64,000 nt of DNA from Clarkia xantiana subsp. parviflora (GCA_036873135.1 JAPTYO010000007.1:16226763-16290762); one strand, 5' to 3'; counted from the first letter of the stretch, positions 1-14,623 are shown. The notes: generated by a model not told the origin, from the letters alone. Translations and numbers: made by a program.

Positions 1-3000
1 AACAAAGACATCGATGTTTTCGTCATCTAATATCAAGTCCCGCCTTTTATAAGGAAGATATGCAAGCTGTGGAATTGAGTAACATATAAGCCTCAGAGAA
101 GGAAATGCAAAGTTGCAGACCATTGACAATTGGGTATAACCACAGCCAAACAACATAATACATAAATTTGAGAACGGGCATCGGTTAGAGCTAAGTCACA
201 CCTCTTCCTCCCCAAAAGAATGTCTTCTCCTAAGACCAGTCCGATGAGAAAATCTTGTTGACGGTGAATCCTTTGTCGAAACCAAGATCAATTTTGTCAG
301 CCGTTGTATTCTGCTCAATAAAGCAGCTTTAGCGTCCTCTTCTTGCTCCAATCTAGCCTGTAGTAGCTTATTTTGACCATCTTCTAGCTTCATGCATCAA
401 ATCAAAGAACAAGAAAGGAAATGTCATGGGACTTCAACTATTGCAATTTCCAATTTTCATGTAAGCAATACTATCTACATTAATGCATGGATGGTAAACT
501 TGACATAATATTAAGTGCAAAAAAGGATTTTTATCAGCTTGATTCTTAGGTGTTACATCTTTAGGCAAGGCCCATGATGTAACATGGTCAACTGTTGAGA
601 ATGACAGCATACGATCATGAACCGTGGACCATGTCACCATGGAAGATTGGAAGTTTCCATCACTGCCTCAGCCCAACATAGAGAAAATAGAAAGGTTGCA
701 CACTGTTTTGCCATGGGGAAAATCCTAAATATATAAATGAATTAAGTTTAGCTTTTGATAAAAGTAGTTTAAATGTATTTTTATGGGTAGTTGTAATGTG
801 AAAAGATTTTACGGGTTGATTCTATAATGAGGAGTATTTCCATTATATGGGATGAGAATAACCACGTTTGGTCAAGGAACCAGGTGTAACAACCCTAGTC
901 GCAGGAAATTCAATTATGAGAAAGAAGTAATCAAAATGTCGATACCTTGCCCACAACCAGGTTAGATCCATACCTTCTGTTTTACAACCACAAGATTATC
1001 TTCTCCAGAATCTTTCATTTGAGGAGTTGGGACAATACCACGTTTAAGCTGTTCTAACTCTTCTTTTAATCGACGTATTTCATTTTGGTACTTTTTTATC
1101 AGTGATTTCTCATCAATAATCTGCAATGCCACAAAAAAGAATTAGTTGGATCCTGAAAAACTACCACTATCAACAAACACCTGAATACCTTGTTTTGTGC
1201 TGTCCGAATTTCAATATGTTTGGAACGATGAGCAAACTTTAATGTATTATGTGTCTCCTCGGTATTGCTCGAGGAAGGAGTGACGGTGCAAATAAGCTGG
1301 AGTTTCATGGAAACAAGATCTACATGAGTTACAGCAGAAATTCAATCCTTAAAGCAGCAACGTAGTTTGAATATCACATAGTTACCGATACGCGCCCATG
1401 ACCGCTCAGAGAAGATTGAAGAAGTCTTGTCAGTTTGGAGTCCCTGTATGGTATGTGAGCTGCCCTTACATCAGTTAACTTTGATATAACCTGCCCGGAC
1501 ATAATATAACTTAGTTGATGCGGAGGGACCCATCAGGTACTTTTTGTTAGGTCATTTGATAATTGGGAGGGAAATGTCAAGCCTGGGATTCCAAAGAGCA
1601 ACGGAGGTTGCTTACCATAAACTTGACTCTCCTTCGACCATCAGGCATAAAAATAAAAGTAGAGAAATTGAATTTTGGAATCAATTATGACTATTTATAG
1701 CCTTACCGTCCCAAGAGTTAGCAGGCTTTTATTAATGTATGAACCTTCCCTCCTCCTTACGCCAGTAGTTTCCACCTTTGAGCTCTCTGAACCTGCCAGG
1801 TCGATGAGGTTCTGCATATATAAGTAAAACACGTGAAAAGTTATGGTTGAACCTAAAAATACATAATAAAAGTTGCGAGGTTAAATATATAGAGTCCTCA
1901 GTGAACTCTATACATGGAAAACAGCATGAAAACAAAGAGACTACCAGTTGCGACAAAGTCACTGCTTCCCCTTCACAGTTTTCACCGCATGGACTACTCT
2001 CTATTGTCTGTTTCAACAAATAAAATTCATCAAACGTATATATTTGTTCAAGATCAACGTGCAATAAGCCCTACCCTACAAATATATTCTAAATAGTACA
2101 CAAACCAATAGCAAAAGAGCATTGAGGTGCAGCAATGACAGTCTACATAAATATATATAAAAAAACAAAAATCATTGCAGCAGCAGGTTTCAATTCTTTT
2201 GGGTAATAAGAAATTCAGATTCGGAATAGTTCGGCCAGAGATACTACTCTTACCGGTTTCTAGAAACGTCTTAAATAGTGACCACCATATCATATAATGA
2301 AAAAATTTGACCAGATAAACAGACCAAAGAATTTGATGGGGTCCATAATACAAAGAGACTTAAATGTAGGTGTGCCATTATTATTATCAGTGAAAAGATA
2401 ATAGCTCAAGATACCAACATAAGAATGAAGTCCAATTCCATTAGCAGTGGAGACGTGGGGATAAGGATAACATTAAAAATTTGATCTCTAATTTAACATA
2501 GCGGCATACACAAAAACTTGCCTAACAAAAGAAAGTTCTGCATAAGGGCACCTCTACAAATTTGGATATGAGCAGATCAATAAACAGTTCTGTGGAAGTA
2601 TTATCTTGAAGCAGGTTTAATGCTTTATATGACAAAAGAAAACTTACAAGTGTAAATATTGTATGGCTTCGGCTGCTTTGTAAGTTGAAGTTTGTGGAAC
2701 CAACATGCCTGTGCTCTGTTTCCATAAATTAAATTGCGTCAAGGAACAGAAACTTCAATGGAGCAATTCAAGGAGGAAGTTATTAAGTACAGGGAAAGAA
2801 AATAAATTCCAAATTCATATTTGGTGTGTACACATTCTTGTTTCTAGTAATCATTTAAGAGATCCGCAGAGAGCTTGTAGTAACATACTGGGTTAATATG
2901 TTCGACTAACTGCTCATGGGGGTAACTAGACTTCTTACCTTCTCCAGCTGCTATTAAAGAAAGAGCATGAGCAGGTGACAACACAACCTCCTCCTTTACT

Positions 3001-6000
3001 CCTTCAACATATGTTCCCTGACATATTATGTGCCAAGATTTTAAGCATACAAGAGTACTAAAGATCACGGGTTCCTTTAAATAAGGAAAAGCATAATTAA
3101 TTTTCACTTCCTTCACATTAGAGAAATATGGAGTAGTTAAATAGCTAGCAAAATAAGTATACCCTTTGATAAGATGAAAGAAGAGAGTGAACTACCTGAG
3201 TGTCCTCTCTGATTCTCAAATTTTGCCCCGCTGGATTTAGCAAGTCATTCACAACCTACAAGGGGGTGACATTTTCAAAATTTATACCTTAAGTACGACA
3301 GAAGAGTAACTCAAGCTTCCTGCAATAAACTAAGGGGTCACAAGAATAGCACGAACCATTGAGAGGATCAAACAATCTCACCTCATTATAGATCTCCAAG
3401 TACGATAAACGAAGAAGAAATTCCTGGTTTGGAGTCTACACAAAATAAACACCAAATATCATTATTCGAAATACATCTGAGATGCGGAGTTGTAAAATGT
3501 GAACAATTCTACAAGAAGTACCTCCTGTATGATACTAAAAGCATCTTTCACAGCAAGAGGAATGATACCAGGAGACCTCTGATCACCCTGTAAATATAAA
3601 CACCAAGATCTACTTAAGAACCTTTAATTCCTATAGCTTAGATAAGAAAGCACAGCTTCCTAAGGAGAGCCAGAAATTTTAGATCACAGCGTTCTCATCT
3701 ATACAAAACCATGTCTAGAGATATTCTCGTCTGTAATGGGTCATAAGCCAAGTTCATAGGAAAGTTCCGAACCTAAGAACTTTTCAATACTAGGCTAACT
3801 TCCTCCAATCATGCCTCCATTTATTAGATGGAATAATGTTTCTTTTTTTTAGTAGAAAGGTGAATAGATCATTAATAATGCACCAAGTGGGTGCTGACCA
3901 GTTTACAGAAAGTCAGAGCAAAATTAGCATACACAAAAAAGTACAGGAAAATATTCATCGTCATGCCAATATTAAGTGCAAAGCCAATATCCACTATACG
4001 AAAAATGTACTAGTCTAACTCAAATTTCTGAAAAATGTCATCCTGGGTTACAGTCCAGAAAATCATCTTAATCCTTAATATGAGAAGTTCTTTAATCTAC
4101 TCTTGAGAACAAGGATTCTTTACCAAGGAAACAACAATAACAAAATCACAGATGTGACAAATTGGCCAACTATGACCTAGTAGGGACAATATAAAGCTGA
4201 GAAGAAAGATAACGATAAAAAGTTAAATCTGGCAGAAGAATGATTGTCTCACATGCATTGTGTGAGTCTTGCCACTGCTTGTCACACCATACGCAAAAAT
4301 AGTTCCTACAAAAGAAAATAAGATGAAGAAGAAGAAAGATAAAGATTGCCTTCACATCATAATATTAGTAGTATTTATTTAAAAAGCCTTGCAGAAAGTC
4401 CAGGCCTTTCCTCACTAATTTGTCAAGCGATGTCATACTTAAATATATATATAGGATTTTTAAGGTTATACGAAACTAGGATGTATTGTATCTTCAAGCC
4501 ATGAATGGGACGTAATCATTTAGGAAAAAATAGGAAACTTCATGCCATGCTGTCAAAAAATCCAGTAGTACTTCTGTATCTAGGTCACTTAGAACTCATG
4601 AAACTGTTACTACAGAATAACCAACTTCTCAGTAACTTAAGCGGAAGTTTCTTGCACATTGACCATACATGAAGGTTCAACCACAGAAGAGGAAGTGGGT
4701 AGAAGAACCCTTAAAGCATTAAAAAGTCAGAGGTACTGTTCTCTAGAGCCAAATATAAAGGGTGAGCAGCACATCAAGGACAAAAAGCTACAATGTAGAA
4801 AAATGATAAAAAATTCTAGCAGCTCTCACTTTGACACAACCTTGTTTAATAGCTTGGCTAAATATGACAGCTGTCAGTGGAATGGATAATTTAGGAGCAT
4901 CATACATTTGAATGGATAAAACCTGATTAAAGAATATGTCAAATTCAGGAATTATTGAGCATACCGTTGACCCCTTCCATAGCACCGCTAACAACATGCT
5001 GAGCAGCTACATCATAGACATGACGTGTTGTAGTTGTTGGGCCAAAAACTCGATCTGGAGTACATACAAGAAGACATATAAATCATTCCAATAACTTCTA
5101 AAGTGATTAGCCGAGCATCAAGTTGAAAACATGTTTCCCTATCATAACAAAGTTTTCTCAAATAGCACTCTTAGGCTATGCAGACATCTGCCATTAGCCT
5201 TTTGATAGCAGATTGCTTCATTCAAATGATTTTAGAGCACCATGAAACCTGCAGCAGAATTCCTTTAGCTTATGGATGGCCTAACTTAGAACTATGTATA
5301 ATCTAAAATATAACCTACTAACCCTAAGACGGACGAGCAAATAGTACTCCTTTTGCTTGCCCGCCCTAAGAAATGCTGAGCACAATTAGTCCTTTAAAAT
5401 GACTTGACATTTTAAGTATGGTTTTCTAGACCTATGAAATGAAGTACAAACTTAGGTATTTTGACTATCTTGATAACTTCATAATGTTCTAAGTCAGTAC
5501 GTCCTCTTAAGAACAATGCTATAAGTCGATGAATACTACTTAATCCATATGCTGACAAGTTCATGTATTAGCTATAAGAAAATATCAACGCCAGTCTTCA
5601 ATCATAGTAGGATAGCGTTTCGTATAAGACTCACCATATGCATAAGCTATAGAAGAATTATGCTCATTCCGGACAATTGTTTCTCCATCAGCGTACCAAG
5701 CAATCTCCTCACCAAGACGAATTTCCCTTGGACTGAAAGTAAAAAAGATTTAGTTGGTTGTCAACAAACACTTCGGTAATCAGTAAATCCCAACTGGAAA
5801 GAAGCCAAAGAACCTAAGTGGCCGAAACCGAACAGTCACTGTGACATTCTCCTTCAATCTCTTTGTCTCCGGAGGTAAAGCTTCAAATTGGGGTTTACTC
5901 CGAGCTGACGAAGAAGCAGGTGAGCTCTGACCATCAACGGATGTCTCCGGGTACTGCTTTGAGGAAGATGTGGTGGAAGATGAAGGGGAGTTCACAGCTC

Positions 6001-6052
6001 TCCCGCTGAGGAGAGCTAACTTATTCGATTTCATTCTATGTTTCGAGGCCAT
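1..6052 (-). CDS. Kinesin-like motor protein, KIN-7 subfamily (3' end beyond window)
   Basis: Microtubule plus-end motor with an N-terminal motor domain. Sixteen coding exons on the minus strand, in order: 5814-6052, 5635-5732, 4965-5054, 4253-4305, 3522-3587, 3382-3435, 3196-3255, 2939-3017, 2648-2715, 1945-2007, 1707-1811, 1386-1490, 1189-1296, 974-1120, 202-387, 1-66. All junctions are GT-AG, all phases fit, and 529 codons are open. The P-loop ([10 protein letters not shown], about residues 148-157), switch I (SSRSH, near 260) and switch II (DLAGSES, near 295) are intact. The neck is followed by a charged coiled-coil stretch and a segment ending [10 protein letters not shown], typical of the organelle-annotated KIN-7 group (Arabidopsis KIN7D/E/L-like). 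The Ser-rich first 60 residues could be a transit peptide, but this is only inference. A splice acceptor at 6071-6072 suggests a 5'UTR intron. The gene continues past base 1, so the C-terminus is unknown. Confidence 0.93.
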
Positions 6053-7670
6053 AACCTCACCAAATCAACCCTACAAAACGAGAATCCTCAGTTAGCAGTT
6101 GCTTGAGAAGCCAATTAAAGCTGAATCAGAGAATCACGCGCCAAATTTTCATCTCGAGCCAATCAATTGAAATATAACTAACTACACCGCGTCGTTAAAA
6201 CTCTATGAACAGTCTCAGCAGCCGCAAAGTAACTGCATTACACTGCGGCAACTTCCAGGAAATGAAAATTTACAGAAAAAGCTCGACAATGAACAGAGGC
6301 AAAGGTTGAAGGAACACCTGGACAAATCAAAAGAGCACAGTCGTAGTATCCACGATTGCAATCTGTGTATGCAGCTGCTCAAATGACAGATCTAGAAGAT
6401 AGTGAGTGAAGAAGAAAGAAAGCAGCATCAGCAACTTCCAAGGAGAAAAAATGCAAGGCGACGGTTGTGTGCGGAGTTAAGCTTCTTCCTCTCTCTCTCT
6501 TTACAGATTTACTGGTTTGCCTTAGAAGCGATTCCCTTCTTCAAAGGCAAATCGCGCTTTCAGTCCACCACATTTTCACAGACAGAGAGAGAGAAAGAGG
6601 GAATCAAATAGAGAAAAGAAGAAGAAGACAGTTATGTTTATGTATTAGAAGACTATAAGTTTGACAAAATTTACAGGAAAAAAAAAAACTTTGACAAAAA
6701 AAAATATGTATGAGTACATGATGTTTATAATTTTATATTAATACATATTGACTGCGTTTTGCACAATATTTTTTATATATAAGAATTTTGGTTATAAGTT
6801 ATAACATCTAGTCGCATATACTTATTTTTTAATTAAAATAATATGTATACTTATTATTTAAGTTTTAAAATATATTAAAATAATATGTATCGTATTATTT
6901 AATTATTTATTCTCAAATAATTTAGAATTTGCTATGATACCATTTATTAATTTAATATATTTTAAAACTTAAATTCACCGTAGCCATATTAAAGATTTTT
7001 GGAATATAGATTAATGTTTTATAATGTTACTTTTGTGATTAAAGTATATTATTTGGTAAGTAGTGTAGTATGATCTACAATCTAATTTGAGGATTTGAGT
7101 TCCTAATTTAAGGGTTAGATTTAGATACGTTGTTCATCTTATTCCGTGGATAGTGGTAATGAATTTTGTTTTAATCTTAAAAATATTTTATCACACAGAT
7201 GGCAGAAAACAAATCGTACAAATAATTTTTTAGTGAAAAGTGAGAATGCATTTTGCCACTTCAAAAAATAAAGGGGTGAATTTATAGAGTGGTGTAAAGC
7301 TGGGGTACAGTGGGCATGCAGTGAGTTTTTCTGTAAATGTAAAATCTATGTTTTTTCGAAATCGGAGGGTTCAGATAAGCCCGTAGACGAAGTAAAGCCC
7401 ACGGTCACATGAGTCGCGTGGAAGTCAGCTGCTGACTTCTCCATTTAATAATGTTACTTTATCTGTTTTTTGGTAGTAAATATGTCAGACCAACTTTGGG
7501 CATGGGCCACTTTGGAAATTTAATTTTTAATAATATTGTCTGTCTATCAGTCGATTTTTTTTTTTTTTTTCAGGTCAATAGTAAGTATTATTATTATTAT
7601 ATATATTAATTAAAAGGTCGGCTCTAAGAAAGGTTTAAATTTATTTTACGGTTAACTAATCAATTAGTTA
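6053..7670. other. Kinesin 5' leader/promoter and AT-rich intergenic DNA
   Basis: A probable untranslated exon piece lies at 6053-6070. The transcript start is probably within 6.35-6.66 kb, where CT-rich and GA-rich runs occur (6488-6505 and 6583-6600). The rest is AT-rich, with a T-run at 7557-7570. No gene seen. Confidence 0.4.
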
Positions 7671-8074
7671 GAGCATCCACAATGGTTTTATCTAAATTGT
7701 ATTCTTTAAAGTTGCCACGTAGACATTTATGTACACTTTAAGTAATACGTAAATTTAAGACACACGTAAAAAATATTTTCTCTGCAATCGTATTACTTAA
7801 ACATATTCCTTAAATATATTTTATTATTAAATTTTCCAACAACCACCAATAAGATATTAGCATTAATTATAAAATGAATTAATTTATAATAAAAAATTGG
7901 TTACGTAATACATAGTGCATTACTTAAATTTAAGGAATGCTTTATGTAAAAACATAAATTTACGTGTGGGTCCCATCTTTAAGGAATACTATGTAAAACC
8001 ACTGTAGATAGTTTTTGTTGCTTTACTTAAATAAACATGTAGGACCCACGTTTACGTATTCACTGTGGATGCTC
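7671..8074. mobile_element. PIF/Harbinger-type (Tourist-like) MITE
   Basis: A 404-bp non-coding element. It begins GAGCATCCACAATGG and ends with the near reverse complement CACTGTGGATGCTC. It is flanked on both sides by the trinucleotide TTA (7668-7670 and 8075-8077), the TWA target duplication expected for PIF/Harbinger elements. The interior is AT-rich and has no coding capacity. A diverged relative lies at about 21.6-22.3 kb and shares the internal stretch around 7801-7940. Confidence 0.8.
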
Positions 8075-10175
8075 TTATCAACAATTGTCAGTGTGATTAT
8101 TTGGTTAAATAGTGTATTTTTTTAGTTCTTATGTTTGCTATTTGAATGTTTGATTACATCAAAAAGAAATGTTCAAAATAGATTTTTTTAATATTTCCTT
8201 TATTATATTCTTTTTTTATTATTCATGGTGTTCTTCATCATATTTTCATCAAATTAGTAACAGATTCAATACACCATCGATCCCATTCTTCTGAATCAAA
8301 TCAAGTATTGCGAACAAAAATATTCAAAAAAGGTTAAAATTTGTGAATCACATTTCGAAATTCAAAAATCTTCAATATTTTTAAATACGTTTCTTTTTTT
8401 AAATTCGTTATTCGTGACATGACGAATAATCATCAGCTACTCTCGCTCAATTGTCATCGATTCCGGTGAGCGATGGCTCTATCGATCCAATAGTCTGAAA
8501 TCTGATGTTATCTATGTTAGTTTCGGTTCTTCATGATTTGCATTGATTTGGATGAAGGAGGGAGACTCCAAAGTCGATGACAATTAGCTACATCTGAGCC
8601 TCCTGAGTCCTGACTAGTGGGCGCGACGGCGAGGGCCACATGGTGGGGAAGCCAGCCGACCATGTGAATACGCCGTGGCTGTAAACAAGCTGCTGAAGGG
8701 GGTTCACCCAAGATGGCTACTGCTGGTGTGGCTGTGGTCTTTGGCTGCCATGGGCCTTTCTTGCTTAGGACATTGCGGAGTGGGATGCCTCCATCTCCGT
8801 TTACTATAATTTGAAAAATTTTGATTTTTTTTATGAATTTGATGAAAAAGTTGATTTTGATGAATAATACGAATAACACAATAAAGAATATTTGAACTGA
8901 TTGAAGTAAGTTGAAGGTAAAATCGTCATTTTAAAACTATTTAATAATAATTAGTCAAACATAACTAAAAAAATAAGTTTGAACCATTCGGTCGTATTCT
9001 GAAACACATAAAAAAAGAAACGTAAGTAGTCGGCAATATAGTGTAAATATGAGTAACCATATGATGTATTAACCATCTATTTTAACTTGATTTCTAGTTT
9101 TCTAGATAAGAGATAATAGGATTGTTTTGCAGACATATTTGTATGTACATACATGATTTAATAATTGAGTAATCGAGAATTGAATAAACTCTAACACATT
9201 TTAGTTAAACTTTAGTTAACATTGCTTTCACTGATATAGATCGATGCTCAAAATTTAACGTGATATCTCCTGATATATCGAAACTCGGTTTTTAGATACA
9301 AAACTCTGAAAGTAATACTTGAATAAGACCGTATATAATATATATGAAGGAAGAAGAAGGAAAAAAAAATGTGTTAAGGGGTCGGAAAGAAAAAACTTCA
9401 GAGGTGGACCTAAATGAAATGGTATGCGCTAGTGGCATTCATTTATTAATTTTTCCCTCATCTCCCTCTATTATTTGAGTTGTTAGCTAATACATTATAC
9501 ACATAATATGAATATACATAATAAAATTATCGGGATAAAGTTTGATTATCCCTAAGTAATTAAAATACTCCATGTAATTCAGTGTCCAATAGTATAGTCT
9601 ATTAATTAACAGTACCTTTCATTTGTAATAATGGATGTCCCCATTTTTTTTAGCATTATTTATTATTATAATTTATGGTGTATCGAAATTATATACCACT
9701 CAGGGGACAAAACAAGCTAGTAATGGGCCGTACTAAATTAATCCATGATTAATTATAATTTGTTTTTGCCAACATGATTTAATTATAATTAACAATCATG
9801 AAAGTGATGGATTAGATTGTATGCCGACAGATACTTGCGCATATATAACTATTTATAGTAAGTTTATATATTAAGTTATCATCAAGTCTTACAACTGCAG
9901 AATAATTAGGTGTGATGTGTATTTTTTTTTTCTTTCTATAATATGATAAACAATAGCAAAAGTGATGGTTGTAATCACAATGATTGATGTTATTTTTATA
10001 GTTTTCTGATTAGATATATGAAATAAATTATTAAGCTAATTAAGCATGACCAATAAGGACTCCATATATACACTCACTCCTAATCATGGCTACCCGTTCC
10101 ACCAAACTATATGGGGTCCCTCCTTGAGCTTTCAAAAAGTGAGCTATTTGCCTATTAGAGTATAGTTGCTGTAAA
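8075..10175. other. Intergenic, no gene recognised
   Basis: Mostly AT-rich. A less AT-rich patch at 8420-8800 contains a 120-codon minus-strand reading frame with no recognisable domain. Similar T-rich motifs near 8115 and 8960 in opposite orientation hint at an old inverted-repeat element around that patch, but I could not define its ends. Confidence 0.3.
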
Positions 10176-10924
10176 AGGGTTAAGAATACAATAAATGCTC
10201 GAATGCTTGTCAATGTTGCTAAAAGGAGTCTGAATTGAAAAAACGTATTATTAAGGGCCTAAATTTTGAGTTTTGTGTATAATTGAGGTCTCCGTCTATT
10301 TTTTTCTGTTAAAAGTGACGGAAAGTGGTCACATGCTTGACATGTGACCGAAAATAATTTGAAAACTCGAAAATGCCCTTTGACCAGAGTGTGTCCCTCA
10401 CATGTTTGACCTAAAAAGACGAAAAATACCCTTTAAGCCACCACAGCTCCGGCGACCACCACCACCCGGCTCAGGCGACCACCACCCATCTCCGGCGACC
10501 ACCACCCATCTCCGGCGACCACCACCCCAGCTCCGGAGACCCTAACCTTCCTCCGGCGACCCAAAAAAGCTCCGATCGGAGCCACAGAGCTCCGATCGGA
10601 GCTTTTTGGGTCGCCGGAGGGGGGTTTTAGTCGCCGGAGCTGGGGTGGTGGTCGGTGGTGGTGGCCTTAGGGGCATAATTAGTGTGCATGGGTATTTTAG
10701 ACATTTCACATTTCATTAATTAAACTGATAAATTGTATAATAATTGCAAAAGGGTAATTCTGTCATTTCACGTGGTTCCGTTACATTTAACAGCAAATTT
10801 GGACGGAAACTCGAATATCAACAAAACTCAAAATTCAGGCCCTTAATAATACGTTTTTTCAATTCAGACCCTTTTTTATGGGATAATGGGTAAACATTCA
10901 GACCCCTATTATGTTCTTAACCCC
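10176..10924. mobile_element. Foldback MITE, Mutator-like, with GC-rich core
   Basis: A 749-bp element whose two halves are inverted copies. The left end starts AGGGTTAAGAA and the right end finishes TTCTTAACCCC. The segment TGAATTGAAAAAACGTATTA recurs inverted near 10855. Flanking 9-mers TGCTGTAAA (10167-10175) and TCCTGTAAA (10925-10933) match at 8 of 9 bases, as for a Mutator-type 9-bp target duplication. The centre (10440-10670) is GC-rich, made of repeated CTCCGGCGACCACCACC-like units and their inverted counterparts around a CTCCGATCGGAG palindrome. No coding capacity. Confidence 0.75.
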
Positions 10925-11386
10925 TCCTGTAAATACAAAATTATTGTAGTAATACATAAATCACTAGGTACAATCTATTTTAACGTACCGTCTTTTTGGA
11001 AAGAAAAAATAATGGTTGGATGGAATTGTCATGATTAGCTAGCAATGATATCAAATGACATTAATTTAAGCAATAATAATAATAATAATAATTATTATTA
11101 TGGTGGTAACTCATGAATTCGTGTGTAAAATTATATACATCAATAATTGTATCGTTGCTAAACTTACTGAATATGAATACAAATACGAACATGGGATACA
11201 ATTTATGCATGTTCATATCGCTCTATAGTGTTATTTAAATTATTATTTTCAGTTGTACATCTTTATACAAGATATTTAAGTAAAAGTCAAAATAATTACC
11301 TCAATATAGCAAAACACTATGGAAACCATGTCAATATAGTATAGTTGTTCAACTGATCACCACTTAACCAAATTGTCAGTGGTTTA
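10925..11386. other. Intergenic, AT-rich
   Basis: Contains a short AAT/ATT run at 11073-11100. No gene or element seen. Confidence 0.3.
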
Positions 11387-12044
11387 GAGCACTTCCAATG
11401 GCAAAAGACATTTTGAAGGACATTTACCGCCACGTCATCGCCATGTCATTGAAAAAAGAGAATAATGAAATTTGGCCAAAGTATTCACAATGGGCAAAAG
11501 TCATTTTGGACACATTAGATAAGCCATTTTGGATTTATATGATTTTTATATGATATAAATAAATAAAATATATTTACTTATAATTTTTTTAATTAACTAA
11601 TTATACTATCATATATACAAATCAATGTTTTATTCAAGTAATTATCTATGAAATATTAAAAAAAAAAACATAATTTAAATCATTAATAATATTATAAAAT
11701 AGAAAATTTTATTGCATTAAATTTTATACTAAATAATAAAGTTACATAATTAATTACTCAAAGTAGACTTCAACGTAAAGAGGCCACTAGGTATATAATA
11801 TATAACAATTTAATATTATAAATGTTACCATCATTTTTATTATTAAATTTGTAAGTTATTTTTTATTGTTATTAAAAATAAATAAATTAATTTTTTATCT
11901 TGGAAACACAAATGTCCTTAGGACAACTTAGAGGAAAGAGAAAATGTTTATATAAGGACAATTAGTGGTAAGACATAAAATGTCATTCACTCTCTCTTCC
12001 ACATAGGCAAAATGTCCTAACATATTTGCCAATTGAAAGTGCTC
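11387..12044. mobile_element. PIF/Harbinger-type non-autonomous element
   Basis: A 658-bp element starting GAGCACTTCCAATGGCAA and ending TTGCCAATTGAAAGTGCTC (near reverse complement). It is flanked by TTA on both sides (11384-11386 and 12045-12047). The interior is AT-rich and non-coding. The terminal motif is shared with the larger element at 54.15-55.97 kb. Confidence 0.78.
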
Positions 12045-14623
12045 TTAATCCCCGCTGAGATATTGAGAATTGAGAAATATTCATTACCAACATTTTAACT
12101 TTTATTATATACCTGGTACGAGTGAGAATTAGTCTATGTGTGAAGAAAACATGCTAGAGTGCAGCCCTCCTCATGTGGGCCCTAGAACCACCAGAAAGAA
12201 ATTTAAAAAAAAAAACTAAGAATTAAAATGTTATTTTTCATAAAGCTCTAATATATGATTGATAAACTATACAAATTAAACTACAGATTAAAGTTTTAAA
12301 AGTTATTAAATAATATTTATTTTAAAATTAAATTAAATAATATTTATTGTGCGGACAATTTTTTCATCATATTAATCGTGTTTATATTTACCTTTCACTG
12401 TCATTATTTTCGTGTGTTCTTGTCGAGCGAAAAATACGTGTGCAAAAAGTAATACGTATACATCGCATGTCACTGCAGGCCTTCGTCTCTTTGATTCACA
12501 AAATTCGTTTGGTGGGCTTTGGAAATTCCTCTCCAATTAGTTGGGCCCATATTTCCAAGTGGGCCTGTAGACTGCAAGTATGAACAACTTTATATTATTA
12601 TACATACATATATACATACATATAATAATTGCAAAATGTTTTAGCTCCGTGGTCTGAATTATAATCGATGATAATTTCTAATACGACGCAATTAACAGAT
12701 TTATAGGGACATACTCTTATGGAAGTATGTTTTTGACACAAACACATGTCGTATATAAACAATTTCCATAAGTTGAAGTATATATAAAAGAAAGCTTCTA
12801 CTTAAAAGTTCGATCTGAATAATTGCCATATGTCCAAACAACTCTAATATGCATGTAAATAAATAACTAAGAGCAATTTATTCACTTTGACTGCGAATTT
12901 ATTTACTTAGCTCAAATTGCAATGATATTCAAATATCAACGTCAAAAGCACCCATATATTTTTAGTCTGTATTCAATCGTGACAAAACTTGGCCCATATA
13001 TTTGGTATGTTTACTTTACATTTAGATTAATAATCTACCTTTACATATTATGGCTAGGTGGTAAAGAAAAATTATTGATTATAAATATCATTTTATTCTC
13101 ATTATCTCGAATATGAGACCTTGGTTAAAGAACTAAACGCTAAACTGTTACGTTCAAATGAAATCTGTAAGTAGAAGCTATATATATTTGTTCATTCTTC
13201 AAACTAAATTTAAGGCAAATGAGAGAGGTCCATTGAAAATGGTGGGGATGGAAGAGAAGTGGGAGAGCAAAAAGAGAGCGTTGTCTGTGGGGAAAGAAGA
13301 AAGAGGCGACTCAAGAGAGTAGTTCATACCAAGTGTTTCTCAGGCCACCTAATTAATGGCAAAAGAGAGCCAGGAACAAACAGACAGTGACACTTCCTTA
13401 CTACCACAACCTTATTTTCTATCTAATCTAATGTATCTATCTATCCATCTCTACATGACAAAGAGACACCTTAATCAGATTAGATAGATGGTCGAAGAAA
13501 CCGGATAACTACATTTTCAGAGATATATAAATAAAGTTTAGATCTATCCCTGCTAGCTAGAAACACCACCATACTAGCTAGCTACAATCATTATAACAAC
13601 GAAAAAACAACTTATATCCAACCCAAATACTAAAATAATGAATTAAAAATCTATTCTATTTATATATTAATTACACCGAACTTCAAATCTCGGTAATGTT
13701 GGAAAATACACGTACATAACACTTCTAACATTCATCAATCATCATGCTTATTACGAGTTACGCCAAATATATGTGTTTTGTTCAATTAATGTCTAACCAA
13801 AGTCTCGTCAAATTTTTTTTTTTCTTTTTGGGTCCTGACTCCTGTCACACATCAAGCAAGTGGTTGGAGCCTTCATATTTTTTTTTTATATATTAAATTA
13901 AATATCATTTAAATTCATATATATAATTGCGTGTAGATAGTTAATTAAGTCGTTTGGACTCTGAGCAAGCATATACGTAAATTACATCAAACTTTCATAT
14001 ATTTAAACTCCTCAAAATTTGTCAAGGTTGGACATACTATGGACATATTATCTCTAACATATATAGGGCATGATTAAGGATTTTAACATTAAGATTTTGA
14101 AAGTGTGAAAATATGTATTTTAATACAAGAAGACTTTTGGCAAAAAAAATAAAAAATACAAGAAGACAGAAATGACACCATGCACTTATTAGCTAGCTAG
14201 CTAGGGTTTCTCTAAGATTGCGACTTCTCACTTGTTTTTGTTTTCATCATGTAATTGCTAAAATGACCACACACTCTATACTTTTTCATCGCAGATGCAT
14301 CCAAAAGGACAAAACTAGTCTATTCGCGGCCATGTATCATTTGATTACCAAAATTTGCTCCTACCAAGTTCGTTTCTATGTAAGTGCCTATGTTTATGTT
14401 CATGTCATTTCGCTCTCTACCACTCCTGCTCGAGAATCGAAAATCTAAATAGCGTTTTTTGAATACATGAGGACAAGTTATATATCTAAGAAAATTGGAG
14501 CGCTAAACTCGCCAAAGTAAAAAATATAGTGACCAAATTACAATTTTTATCTACGACAGTAAAGTATATACAAGAGCACACATATATATATATATATTTT
14601 TCCCGCTGGGTGGTCCTAGGAGG
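12045..14623. other. Intergenic, no gene recognised
   Basis: AT-rich with several short reading frames (below 80 codons) that show no domain. GCTAGCTAG runs occur near 13550-13590 and 14190. A purine-rich, less AT-rich stretch at 13215-13400 is the only part resembling a transcribed leader, but it has no coding frame. Confidence 0.3.

Noticed and set aside
8517..8879. 120-codon minus-strand open frame
   Set aside because: No recognisable domain, a low-complexity Lys/Ile/Phe start, no splice context, and possible old repeat on both sides.
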